From SAR116 cluster bacterium AG-321-K23 (lineage in GTDB: Bacteria > Pseudomonadota > Alphaproteobacteria > Puniceispirillales > Marisalimonadaceae): a stretch of DNA of 64,000 nucleotides. The DNA is taken from NCBI GenBank assembly GCA_003284565.1, contig QBXO01000002.1, positions 59,329 to 123,328 on the forward strand, read 5' to 3'. The notes under the pieces were generated by a model that was given only the letters and a program-made list of their open reading frames with translations, was not told the DNA's origin and searched no databases. This document shows positions 39,108-48,619 of this stretch, piece after piece (the first letter of the stretch is position 1; every line of letters starts with the position of its first letter). The translations under genes and the position numbers were made by a program.

Positions 39108-40073
39108 CTACAAGATTTTATTTTTTGCTTCAATATACTCATTATTGATCCTATTGACCAACTCTCCAGCTGGAATAATACTTTTTACAGCAGAGATACC
39201 TTGACCAGAACCCCATATCTCTTTCCAGCTTTTTGGCTTTGAGGCGCCTGAGCTAAAATTCATTTTACTTGAATCACTTACTTCAAGATTGTCAGGATCA
39301 AGACCTTGAGCTTCGATAGAACCTTTTAAATAGTTTCCATGCACTCCAGTAAATAAGTTTGTATATACTATATCGTCTGCAGAAGACTCTGTAATCATTT
39401 CTTTATATCTTTGATCTGCATTAGCTTCATCGGTAGCAATGAATGCTGAACCAATGTAAGCTAAATCAGCACCCATTGCTTGAGCAGCAAGAACTGCTCC
39501 TCCATTTGCAATTGAACCTGATAGTAGTAGAGGACCTGAAAACCATTCCCGAATTTCTTGAATTAATGCAAATGGTGAAAGTGTACCTGCATGACCACCT
39601 GCTCCTGCAGCTACAGCTACCAATCCATCAGCCCCTTTATCGATTGCTTTTTTGGCGAAAAAATTGTTTATAATGTCGTGTAAGACAATACCTTTAGCCT
39701 GGTGGGCAACTTCGTTTACTTCAGGTCTTGCGCCCAAAGATGTAATCCATATAGGAGCTCCCCATTTTGCGCAAATATCAATATCTTTTTCTAACCTAAT
39801 ATTTGATTTATGAACAATATGATTTACAGCATAGGGCGCTGCAGGATTGTCAGGATTTTCTTGGTTATACTTGTCTAATTCTTCATTTATTCTTTTTAAC
39901 CATATTTCTAGCATGTTCGGCTCTCCCTCACCTTCCCTGGCATTTAAACAAGGGAAGGAACCAATTACCCCTGCCTTACATTGAGCTATAACTAAATCTG
40001 GATTCGATATTATAAATAATGGAGACCCTATTACAGGTATTTTTAATTTATCTAAAGGGGGAATAAGTGACAA
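39108..40073 (-). CDS. nitronate monooxygenase family protein
   Basis: PVIGSPLFIISNPDLVIAQCKAG, GADGLVAVAAGAGGHAG, GADLAYIGSAFIATDEA. Confidence 0.9.
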   Translation of the reverse strand: MSLIPPLDKLKIPVIGSPLFIISNPDLVIAQCKAGVIGSFPCLNAREGEGEPNMLEIWLKRINEELDKYNQENPDNPAAPYAVNHIVHKSNIRLEKDIDICAKWGAPIWITSLGARPEVNEVAHQAKGIVLHDIINNFFAKKAIDKGADGLVAVAAGAGGHAGTLSPFALIQEIREWFSGPLLLSGSIANGGAVLAAQAMGADLAYIGSAFIATDEANADQRYKEMITESSADDIVYTNLFTGVHGNYLKGSIEAQGLDPDNLEVSDSSKMNFSSGASKPKSWKEIWGSGQGISAVKSIIPAGELVNRINNEYIEAKNKIL

Positions 40074-40206
40074 ATCTGTCTCCTCTTAAAATAATTTTAT
40101 CTAAGATATTTATTTAACACGCTAATAATGCACACTTCAATTATTTTAATTACATTATTAAAATTTTTTATATATTATAATATTAAATTTAATATTGGGG
40201 GATTAA

Positions 40207-41007
40207 ATGTTTTTAAATGAAACTGATTTAGAAAAGTTTGATAAAGATGGATACTTATTCTTTCCTAAACTATTTAATTCTGATGAGGCAGGATTATTAA
40301 AAGAAGAAGCCGATAAAGTATATTTAGAAGATAGAAAAGAGGTTTGGAAAGAAAGTACAGGTGTTGCAAGAACTGCATTTGCCGCTCACAAATACAATGA
40401 AGCTTTTAGAAGATTAGCAGCTCATCCGAGGTTGATTGATCCAGTATCTCAATTGCTAGACGGTGATATCTACATGCATCAATTCAAATTAAATGCTAAG
40501 GCTGCGTTTGACGGGGCTGTGTGGCAATGGCATCAAGATTATGGAACTTGGAAAAGGGACGATGGAATGCCAGAGCCAAGAGCTATGAATATTGCGGTAT
40601 TTCTTGACGACGTAACTGCTGCAAATGGTCCTCTTTTATTTATACCAGGTAGTCATAAGACAGGGGTAATCGAAGCAGGTCACGATTTAGAAACTACAAG
40701 TTATCCACTTTGGACATTGGATAATGAAAAAGTTTTAGAGTTAGCCGAGAGAGGTGGATGTGTTGCCCCAACAGGACCTGCCGGAAGTATGTTAATGTTT
40801 TCTTCTTTGCTAGTTCATGCCAGTCCACCAAATATTTCTCCATTTGGCCGAAGTATTGTCTATCTATCTTTATGTCATGTAGATAATCATATACAAAAAT
40901 TTAACCGTGAAGAATGGATTGCACACAGAGATTTTACACCTATTACAAAGCTTGATGATAATTGCCTTAATGAATTAGTAAATATTGGTGTAAGCGCAGC
41001 TGAATAA
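40207..41007 (+). CDS. phytanoyl-CoA dioxygenase family protein
   Basis: WQWHQDYGTWKRDDGMPEPRAMNIAVFLDDVTAANGPLLFIPGSHK. Confidence 0.9.
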   Translation: MFLNETDLEKFDKDGYLFFPKLFNSDEAGLLKEEADKVYLEDRKEVWKESTGVARTAFAAHKYNEAFRRLAAHPRLIDPVSQLLDGDIYMHQFKLNAKAAFDGAVWQWHQDYGTWKRDDGMPEPRAMNIAVFLDDVTAANGPLLFIPGSHKTGVIEAGHDLETTSYPLWTLDNEKVLELAERGGCVAPTGPAGSMLMFSSLLVHASPPNISPFGRSIVYLSLCHVDNHIQKFNREEWIAHRDFTPITKLDDNCLNELVNIGVSAAE

Positions 41008-41036
41008 TAAAACTATTTTAAAAAAGGAAAAATTTT

Positions 41037-41786
41037 TTGATCTCGATTGAGTCAGTTTCAAATTTTAGAGACGTGTCTATTGGCTCTAAAATGAAAAAAA
41101 ATTTGTTATTTAGATGCGCTAAACTTAGCACTCTCAACGACCGAGACATTAGCGTTTTAGAAAATTTAAACCCTCACGCCATAATTGATTTTCGTGACCC
41201 CAAGGAAATTAAAAAAGCTCCAGATAATTTATCTGCTAAACTTTTAAAGAAATATATTAATCTACCTATCTCCGCGAGTACTCTAAGTAGAATGGCTGCA
41301 CAAAAAGAAATTGATGGAGATAGTGTGGAATCTTTCGAAAAAGTTATGGAAGATAGTTATCGGATGTATATTAATAATCATAAAGTGGTTTGGACAAAAT
41401 TTTTTGAAATTCTTCTTAAATCAAAGAAACTTCCAATTATTTTTCATTGCTCTGCTGGCAAAGACAGGACCGGTATAGCAAGTTTTATGATACAAAGTAT
41501 TTTCAAAAACCCTATGGATTTAATTTTTGAAAATTATCTTATTTCAAATGATTTATTGACTATTAAAGCCGCAACAGCTCAGCAAAGCACTAACTCTTCA
41601 AATCAGGACTCACTAGTTACAAAAAATATGTTATGCACCCTTGGTAAAGTCCAACAATCTTATTTAAATGCAGCTATTGACGAAATAGACAAAAAATACA
41701 GTTCATTAGAAAATTATTTCATTTCACAGCTAGGACTTAAAGTTAATGATATCCAAAAATTAGAACAAATATTTGGGAATAATTAG
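41037..41786 (+). CDS. tyrosine-protein phosphatase family protein
   Basis: CX5R signature HCSAGKDRTG; FRDVSIGSKMKKNLLFRCAKLS. Confidence 0.9.
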   Translation: MISIESVSNFRDVSIGSKMKKNLLFRCAKLSTLNDRDISVLENLNPHAIIDFRDPKEIKKAPDNLSAKLLKKYINLPISASTLSRMAAQKEIDGDSVESFEKVMEDSYRMYINNHKVVWTKFFEILLKSKKLPIIFHCSAGKDRTGIASFMIQSIFKNPMDLIFENYLISNDLLTIKAATAQQSTNSSNQDSLVTKNMLCTLGKVQQSYLNAAIDEIDKKYSSLENYFISQLGLKVNDIQKLEQIFGNN

Positions 41787-41789
41787 GAC

Positions 41790-43106
41790 ATGTTTTTACA
41801 AAGTTTGATTTCACAAAGAATAGATAAAAATGCACCTGTAAAAGTTGCCTTAATTGGGGCTGGAAAGTTTGGTTCTATGTTTTTAAGTCAAGTGCCAACC
41901 ACCCCTGGTTTAGAAGTTGTAATAATTGCAGATCTTATTCCAGATAACGCAAGAAAAGCTTGTGAAAATGTTGGTTGGAGTGAAGATCTTATTTCTAATA
42001 CCAAATTTGTTGACTCAGGAATTAAAGCGATAACAAAATCTGAAGTTGAGGTTGTTGTAGAGGCAACGGGACATCCATCAGCTGGAATTTTACATGCCCA
42101 AACAGCATTTCAGAATGGTAAACACATCGTAATGGTTAATGTTGAAGCAGATGTATTGGCTGGAGCGTATTTAGTTAAAGAGGCTAAGTCTGCTGGTGTT
42201 GTTTATTCTATGGCTTATGGAGATCAACCTGCTCTTACAGCTGAAATTGTTGACTGGGCTAGGTCTAATGGCTTTTATGTGACTGCTGCTGGTAAAGGTA
42301 CTAAATATCTTCCTGAATATCATAAATCTACACCAGAAACGGTATGGAGTTATTACGGATTAACAGAAAAAGAAGCTAATGAAGCTGGGATGAACCCTAA
42401 AATGTTTAACTCTTTTCTTGATGGAACAAAATCAAGCTTAGAAATGGCTGCAATTGCCAATGCTTGCAATCTTAAAGTGCCCTCTAATGGTCTACTTTTC
42501 CCTCCTTGCGGTATGGATAACCTAGCAGAGGTTCTTAAGCCTAAGAATAATGGTGGTGTGTTAGAGTATGATGGACAAGTTGAGGTAGTTTCATCTCTTG
42601 AGAGAGATGGTAAAGATGTATTTAAAGATTTAAGATGGGGAGTTTACGCTGTTCTTAAAGCGCCAAATGATTATGCAGCCTCATGTTTTAAACAATATGG
42701 TATGAACACTGACAGCACTGGACAATTTTCTGCAATGTACAAACCATTTCATTTAATAGGTATGGAACTGAATATTTCAATTTTTAGCGCAGCTTTATTA
42801 AATCAATCAACTGGACAAACACAAACTTTTTCAGGCGATGTGATTGCTACATCTAAAAGACCCTTGAAAAAAGGTGAAATTCTAGATGGAGAAGGGGGAG
42901 CTACTGTTTGGGGAAAATTGATACCAGCAAAAGATTCTCTCTTAAACGAAACACTACCAATAGGTCTAGCACATGGAATAAAAATTAATAAGGATTTAAA
43001 AGAAGATCAAATTTTAACATGGAAAGATGTAGATTATCCTTCAGACAATCCCACTATTGCATATAGAAAGTCAATGGAAAAAAACTTTAGATCTTTATTG
43101 GACTAG
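41790..43106 (+). CDS. NAD(P)-binding homoserine-dehydrogenase-like oxidoreductase with SAF domain
   Basis: ALIGAGKFGSMFLSQ, C-terminal SAF-type VIATSKRPLKKGEILDGEGG. Confidence 0.85.
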   Translation: MFLQSLISQRIDKNAPVKVALIGAGKFGSMFLSQVPTTPGLEVVIIADLIPDNARKACENVGWSEDLISNTKFVDSGIKAITKSEVEVVVEATGHPSAGILHAQTAFQNGKHIVMVNVEADVLAGAYLVKEAKSAGVVYSMAYGDQPALTAEIVDWARSNGFYVTAAGKGTKYLPEYHKSTPETVWSYYGLTEKEANEAGMNPKMFNSFLDGTKSSLEMAAIANACNLKVPSNGLLFPPCGMDNLAEVLKPKNNGGVLEYDGQVEVVSSLERDGKDVFKDLRWGVYAVLKAPNDYAASCFKQYGMNTDSTGQFSAMYKPFHLIGMELNISIFSAALLNQSTGQTQTFSGDVIATSKRPLKKGEILDGEGGATVWGKLIPAKDSLLNETLPIGLAHGIKINKDLKEDQILTWKDVDYPSDNPTIAYRKSMEKNFRSLLD

Positions 43107-43902
43107 TTGGTCCTTTATCTAATCTCCAAACAAAACCAGACATTCCTTCTTTAGGGAAAAAATCTTTAACTAGAGGATCATGTCCTGGAATGACTAAATC
43201 ATTACTTGTTGCCAAGCTTTTAATTAACTTAAAACCATTTAACATATCTTCTAAGTCAACAACAATGGGAAAAGGTTTAGCCATTAGAAAGTTTTCATAG
43301 AAATGTGTGGCATCTGAGGCTAAACATAAATATCCATTTTCTGTTTTTACTCTTACAGATTGCAAACCTCTTGAATGACCACCTATTAAATGAACAGTTA
43401 TTCCGCTTTTGATTGATCCAACTCCATTATAAAAAACTACCCTGCCGGAGTATAGGCTTTTAACCATCTCACATACATGTTCACCTGTAAAAGGCATTTT
43501 AATAGTTTCATGGCACATACATGGACCAGTTGCGTAAGCCATTTCTGTTTCTTGAAGATGAAATTTTGCATTTGGAAAATCCTTTAATCCTCCAGCATGA
43601 TCATAGTGAAGATGGGTAATAATCACGTCAGTTACATCTTTAGCTTCAATGTTAATAGCTTTTAGAGCCTCTGATGGAGCTCTTTGTATTGGCCTATCTC
43701 TTCTTTTTGCTTCATCGTAATCATATCCAGTATCTACAACAATAATATCTTTTTCAGATTTTAGAACCCAAATAAAATAATCAATAGTATGAGCTTGATG
43801 AGAATGATCATCAAAAATGAAACTATCACTCCGCGTTCTATCTGCTCGTTCAGCATACTTTAACGCATAAACTTCCCAATTTTTTTCTATAGCTGTTTCC
43901 AA
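43087..43902 (-). CDS. metallo-beta-lactamase-fold lactonase (N-acyl-homoserine-lactonase family)
   Basis: VIITHLHYDHAGGLKDFP HxHxDH motif; SDATHFYENF, PGHD. Confidence 0.88.
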   Translation of the reverse strand: METAIEKNWEVYALKYAERADRTRSDSFIFDDHSHQAHTIDYFIWVLKSEKDIIVVDTGYDYDEAKRRDRPIQRAPSEALKAINIEAKDVTDVIITHLHYDHAGGLKDFPNAKFHLQETEMAYATGPCMCHETIKMPFTGEHVCEMVKSLYSGRVVFYNGVGSIKSGITVHLIGGHSRGLQSVRVKTENGYLCLASDATHFYENFLMAKPFPIVVDLEDMLNGFKLIKSLATSNDLVIPGHDPLVKDFFPKEGMSGFVWRLDKGPTSPIKI

Positions 43903-43915
43903 AAAATTTCCTTAT

Positions 43916-44884
43916 TTAATTTTCGCTAACTTCTTCTAATCTATCAGTGGCAGGAGCAGGAGTTGGACTTATATTTGATATTAATTTGTAAGTTTCATTA
44001 TCTAAAGAAATTTTGACTGAATCTAAAGAAGGTTTTAGTTGTTTTAAATTTCTAGCACTTATGATTGGAGCTGTTACTGCATCATTGTTTAAAACCCAAG
44101 CAACTGCTAAAGCAATTGGGTCATAATTTAATTCATTAGCTAAATTTTTTAGAGAATGGGCAGCTTTGTACATCCAGTCTTGACCATATCTAATTTTGTA
44201 TTTTTCATTTTCATGTAGTCTGCCAGATGAGTTTTTACTTGACGACATTGATGAAGCATACTTACCAGTAAGAAGTCCACCTCCTAAAGGACTATAACTT
44301 ATAACACCAATATCTTCAGATTTTGCCATAGGAAGAATTTCTACTTCAGCCTGTCTTTTAACAATATTGTACATAGGTTGAAGAATATCCACTGATGGAA
44401 AATTATGTTTTTGAGCAATTAAATTAGCTTTAAGAACCTGCCAAGCAGAAAAATTAGAAACACCTAGTTGAAAAAATTTTTTTTCTGCTTTTAATTTTTG
44501 AAGTGTTTCAAATGTTTCTTCTAATGGCACATTATCATCCCAATGATGTAAGAAAAAAATATCAACATAGTCCTGGTTTAACCTTTTAAGACTCTGTTCT
44601 AATTGTGATCTAATATTTTTTCCACTTGAACCTCCAACTGAACCTGCTTTTGTTATTAGAATAATTTTTTCACGTTCTTCTCTAATTAGGTTTCCAAGAA
44701 TTTTTTCAGATTTGCCTCCAGTATAAACAAATGCAGTATCAAAAAAGTTAATACCACTTTCACGACATGCCTCGTACATTTCCTGGCTGTCACGTTCATC
44801 TGCTCCATCCCCAAACTGCATTGTTCCAAAACATAATGAAGAATTTTGTAAATTATTTGGACCATATTGTCTGATTATTTTCAT
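43916..44884 (-). CDS. aldo/keto reductase
   Basis: NFFDTAFVYTGGKSEKILG, YVDIFFLHHWDD, YSPLGGGLLTGKY. Confidence 0.92.
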   Translation of the reverse strand: MKIIRQYGPNNLQNSSLCFGTMQFGDGADERDSQEMYEACRESGINFFDTAFVYTGGKSEKILGNLIREEREKIILITKAGSVGGSSGKNIRSQLEQSLKRLNQDYVDIFFLHHWDDNVPLEETFETLQKLKAEKKFFQLGVSNFSAWQVLKANLIAQKHNFPSVDILQPMYNIVKRQAEVEILPMAKSEDIGVISYSPLGGGLLTGKYASSMSSSKNSSGRLHENEKYKIRYGQDWMYKAAHSLKNLANELNYDPIALAVAWVLNNDAVTAPIISARNLKQLKPSLDSVKISLDNETYKLISNISPTPAPATDRLEEVSEN

Positions 44885-44904
44885 TTAAAATCCTCTAGTC
44901 AATT

Positions 44905-45672
44905 TTATTTAAAATTATCCATCCAGGCAATTCCTTCATCTGTTGTAGTTCTTGGCTTATATTCAGCACCAACCATACCCTTATAACCTAATTTATATAT
45001 TTCTGGGATTATATAAGAAAAATCTAATTCACCCCTATCTGGTTCACATCTACCTTTAACAGATGCTATTTGTGCGTGCCCAATGTAAGGTAAGTTGTCT
45101 TCAAATCTATTTATGACATTACCTTGATTGATTTGAACGTGATAAAAATCAAACATAATTTTTATACTATCAGAGCCTACAAGCTCACAAATCTCCTTTG
45201 CCTGCTCTACTCTCGTCAAAAAATATCCTGGATTATCATTTAAATTTAATGGTTCAATGACCAAGCCAATGTTACTATCTTTTACTAATTCTTTTGCAAA
45301 CTTTAAATTATCTATAAACGTCACAAGAGATTTTGTTGATAAATCTGTAACACCTGCCATTGCATGAATGTTTTTTGATTTAATTACTTTTGCATACTCA
45401 AATGCTTGTAATAATGCATCTCTAGCCTCAGACACCCTTGAAGGAACAGCTAACAAACCATTATCACCTTTATCAACATCCCCTTTGATTGTGTTAATAC
45501 CTATAACAGGCAAATTTACTTCATCGAGAGCTTTTTTAATTTCTTTACAATCATATTGATAAGGAAACTGAAACTCTACTGCATCAAAACCATTTTCTTT
45601 TGCTTTATAAATAGCATCAATTTGAGACATTTCTGTCCATAAAAAACCTAAATTAGCTGAAAACTTAAACAT
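44905..45672 (-). CDS. otnI: hydroxypyruvate isomerase family protein (2-oxo-tetronate isomerase-like)
   Basis: FSANLGFLWTEM, VIEPLNLNDNPGYFL, IMFDFYHVQINQGN, YIGHAQIASVKGRCEPD; adjacent to OtnC-like aldolase. Confidence 0.75.
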   Translation of the reverse strand: MFKFSANLGFLWTEMSQIDAIYKAKENGFDAVEFQFPYQYDCKEIKKALDEVNLPVIGINTIKGDVDKGDNGLLAVPSRVSEARDALLQAFEYAKVIKSKNIHAMAGVTDLSTKSLVTFIDNLKFAKELVKDSNIGLVIEPLNLNDNPGYFLTRVEQAKEICELVGSDSIKIMFDFYHVQINQGNVINRFEDNLPYIGHAQIASVKGRCEPDRGELDFSYIIPEIYKLGYKGMVGAEYKPRTTTDEGIAWMDNFK

Positions 45673-45676
45673 TACA

Positions 45677-46336
45677 TTAGTCCCATTCTATATTAAATTT
45701 ATTTACAATCTTTTCTATTTGTGAAGATTTTAACTCTATTGCACCTGTACCTCTTAAAATTAGAGCTAGTTTAGCAGTGGCCTCTAATTCTTCAACAGCA
45801 TTTACAGCAGATTCTAAATCTTTACCAGAAACAACAGGACCATGATTAGCAAGAAGAACAGCGGATCTCCTGCCAGCCAGACCTTTGATTGCATCACCCA
45901 TAGCCGGATCTCCTGGCACAAAGAAAGGAAGTAATTTTACCTTGCCTAATAACATAACGGAGTAAGGAGTGTATGAAGGCAACACATTATCTTTATTTAT
46001 TCCAGGTATCATTGATAATGCTACTGAATAAGTTGAATGAAGGTGGACAACTGCTCCAGATTTTATTCCTCTTGTTTCATAAAAAGCCTGATGAAGTGGT
46101 AATTCTTTTGTAGGAGTTGTAGACCCAATAATTTCACCAGATTTCGTAACCTTGACTATTTGGTTTGGGTCAAGTCTACCAAAAGAAGAACCTGAGGGAG
46201 TAACTAATATATTGTTATCATCTAAACGTACTGAAATATTTCCGGTTGAACCATGTGTTAGACCTCTATCAAAAATAGAAGAAGCTAAAAGACACATTTG
46301 CTCTCTTAATTTATTTTCATTCATTTTAATACTCAA
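45677..46336 (-). CDS. otnC: class II aldolase family protein (3-oxo-tetronate 4-phosphate decarboxylase-like)
   Basis: RGLTHGSTGNISVRL, VVHLHSTYSVALSM, LLANHGPVVSGKDLESAV. Confidence 0.78.
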   Translation of the reverse strand: MSIKMNENKLREQMCLLASSIFDRGLTHGSTGNISVRLDDNNILVTPSGSSFGRLDPNQIVKVTKSGEIIGSTTPTKELPLHQAFYETRGIKSGAVVHLHSTYSVALSMIPGINKDNVLPSYTPYSVMLLGKVKLLPFFVPGDPAMGDAIKGLAGRRSAVLLANHGPVVSGKDLESAVNAVEELEATAKLALILRGTGAIELKSSQIEKIVNKFNIEWD

Positions 46337-46351
46337 TCCATAAATCTCAAT

Positions 46352-46831
46352 TTAGTATCCAAATATCTTATAAAACCCACCGATAGTTGCACCTATAGCA
46401 ATATGACTTCCAACTGCTAAAGAACAAGCAATAAATGGTGACGGGGTTTTTATTCCTAAAAAACCTTTACCTAAAACTGGCATAAAAAAAAACCAAGGAA
46501 TAATTACACTTATCAATCCAAAAATAATACCATTCATAAGAGATGCGCTACATATTTTATATTCTAATAAAATGAAAAAAAATACCGAATACAAAATTGC
46601 AACGGAATAATGAACTATCCAGCCAATCATTAATTCATTTTTAATTGGCGATTCTTCATCTATAGTAGGATTATAAATTTTTCCTCTAGACACAACTAAA
46701 ACAAACCATCTTCCAACCACACCCCAGTCAGAAGGATTTATATTATATAATAATTTAAGTAGCCTCTGCCACATATCCATCGCAAAACATGACACAATCC
46801 CAATAATAACTATGTGAAATATTTCCATCAA
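46352..46831 (-). CDS. DUF2938-like small membrane protein
   Basis: 4-5 TM segments; MDMWQRLLKL...WIVHYSVAILYSVFF...PSPFIACSLAVGSHIAIGATIG. Confidence 0.6.
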   Translation of the reverse strand: MMEIFHIVIIGIVSCFAMDMWQRLLKLLYNINPSDWGVVGRWFVLVVSRGKIYNPTIDEESPIKNELMIGWIVHYSVAILYSVFFFILLEYKICSASLMNGIIFGLISVIIPWFFFMPVLGKGFLGIKTPSPFIACSLAVGSHIAIGATIGGFYKIFGY

Positions 46832-46963
46832 ACTTCCTCTAATTTTAAAATTTTTCTAGCATTGGATAGTTGAACGATATAAAATACTATAATTGTTTAT
46901 ACGAAATATATCTATTGTTAATATATTCTTATATATCAACCAAATCAAATACAGGGGGTATTT

Positions 46964-47698
46964 ATGGGTAATTTTAATGGACAAACTGCTGTTATTACTG
47001 GTGGAGCTCAAGGGATTGGACTAGCAACTGCAAAAAGATTTATTAATGATGGCTGTGAAGTTATGATTTGGGACATTGATAAAAAAATGGGTATGGAGGC
47101 TGCAAAAGAACTTAATTGCCATTTTTTAGAAGTTGATCAAACTGACAATCAAGTTGTAGAGCAAGTTACAGCTAAAACAATCAACCAGCTCAAGAAAATC
47201 GACATATTAGTATGTAGTGCTGGTATAGCAGGTCCTACTTTTTCAACTTGGGATTATCCAGTTGATGAATGGTCTAAAGTATTTGACGTTAACGTTAATG
47301 GTGTTTTTTATTGCAATAAACATGTTGTAAAAACAATGCTTGAAAACGGCTATGGTAGAATAATCAACATAGCATCAATTGCAGGAAAGGAAGGTAACCC
47401 TAATGCATCAGCTTACTCAGCATCAAAGGCAGCTGTCATAGGATTAACTAAATCTCTAGGTAAAGAAACAGCTGATCATGATATTGCGGTTAATTGTATT
47501 ACACCTGCAACAGCGAAAACAAGAATACTAGATCAAGTATCACAAGAATTTATTGATTATATGCTATCTAAAATACCAAGAAAAAGATTTGTTACAGTTG
47601 ATGAAATTGCATCTCTAATTACTTTTTTAGCGAGTAAAGAAAACAGTTTTACAACAGCTGGTGTTTTTGACATTTCAGGAGGCAGAGCTACGTATTAG
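46964..47698 (+). CDS. SDR family oxidoreductase
   Basis: ITGGAQGIGLATAKRF, YSASKAAVIGLTK; GGGGG SD upstream. Confidence 0.92.
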   Translation: MGNFNGQTAVITGGAQGIGLATAKRFINDGCEVMIWDIDKKMGMEAAKELNCHFLEVDQTDNQVVEQVTAKTINQLKKIDILVCSAGIAGPTFSTWDYPVDEWSKVFDVNVNGVFYCNKHVVKTMLENGYGRIINIASIAGKEGNPNASAYSASKAAVIGLTKSLGKETADHDIAVNCITPATAKTRILDQVSQEFIDYMLSKIPRKRFVTVDEIASLITFLASKENSFTTAGVFDISGGRATY

Positions 47699-47750
47699 TG
47701 GTGAGGATTTTAAGGAGATCCTCTGCACCTATTTTAAACTAATCACTAGG
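47696..47750 (+). other. candidate structured RNA element / hairpin downstream of SDR gene
   Basis: GAGGAT(47703-47708)...ATCCTC(47718-47723) with AAGGAG loop; outer GGT/ACC and TAGTG(47696-47700)/CACTA(47744-47748) complementarity. Confidence 0.35.
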
Positions 47751-47794
47751 GAGGAATGTATTAGTTATAGAGTTCAATTAAACGGGGGAGTTTA

Positions 47795-47887
47795 TTGAAA
47801 ACATTTAATTTCTATGACGATTCATTTGATCAGTCATGTAAAGTTTCATCAGTTGAAAAACAAAGAATATATTTGCAAAAAATTTGA
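47795..47887 (+). CDS. candidate 30-aa small protein
   Basis: TTG start preceded by GGGGGAG (47784-47790): MKTFNFYDDSFDQSCKVSSVEKQRIYLQKI*; too short to be in the supplied track. Confidence 0.3.
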   Translation: MKTFNFYDDSFDQSCKVSSVEKQRIYLQKI

Positions 47888-47932
47888 GCACAAAAAAAAC
47901 TCATATTATTAAATGATTAATATTTGATCATT

Positions 47933-48535
47933 TTATATCTCTGAATTTAATTCCATAAAAGCGGAAAGGATGACAACTGCAAACAAAGCTAGGCCCATCC
48001 CCCTATTCACCCAAATTTGTTTATTAACACCTAGAGACCATTTTTTTAAACTTATTCCTAACCAAAGCCATAATAAATGTATTGGTATCCAAATAGAATT
48101 AACAATAATAAATTTTAAAATAATTTCAGTATTAAATGATGCCATTCCAAGAGATAAAACTACAAACAAATGACCTTGTACAACATAAGCTTTAGGATTA
48201 ATAAATTGTAAAAAGATTCCTTCATATAATCTAGGTGCTTTCAAACTCTGCTTAAACCCAGTTTTGTTGTCAGACGTAGCTATTCGCCAAGATAAAAAAG
48301 ATAAATAAGATAAAGAAAGCAACAAGAAAGTTATTTCTACACCATCAATTTCAAATAAAAATTGTTTGAAACCTAAAACTACGAATAATGCAACTCCATT
48401 AGTTCCAAAAAATAAACCAATGAGATACATCATACCAACTTTCCAACCAAAGCCTGCACCAACACCAGCTAAAGATAATACCCCTGGACCAGGAGTAACC
48501 ATCATTAAAAAACTAATAATTATATATGTAATCAT
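47933..48535 (-). CDS. LysE family amino-acid exporter
   Basis: VTPGPGVLSLAGVGAGFGWKVGMMYLIG, FINPKAYVVQ. Confidence 0.88.
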   Translation of the reverse strand: MITYIIISFLMMVTPGPGVLSLAGVGAGFGWKVGMMYLIGLFFGTNGVALFVVLGFKQFLFEIDGVEITFLLLSLSYLSFLSWRIATSDNKTGFKQSLKAPRLYEGIFLQFINPKAYVVQGHLFVVLSLGMASFNTEIILKFIIVNSIWIPIHLLWLWLGISLKKWSLGVNKQIWVNRGMGLALFAVVILSAFMELNSEI

Positions 48536-48619
48536 CTAAACTTATAAAAGGTTTTCTATACCTTGAACTTACAACAAAATTAAATTGTTAATTATATTAT
48601 GGATAATATTAATGCAATT

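Noticed and set aside
43087-43902. Quorum-quenching AHL lactonase as a signalling/defence gene
   Set aside because: Family membership alone does not support it; metabolic context makes a sugar-lactone or other lactonase at least as likely
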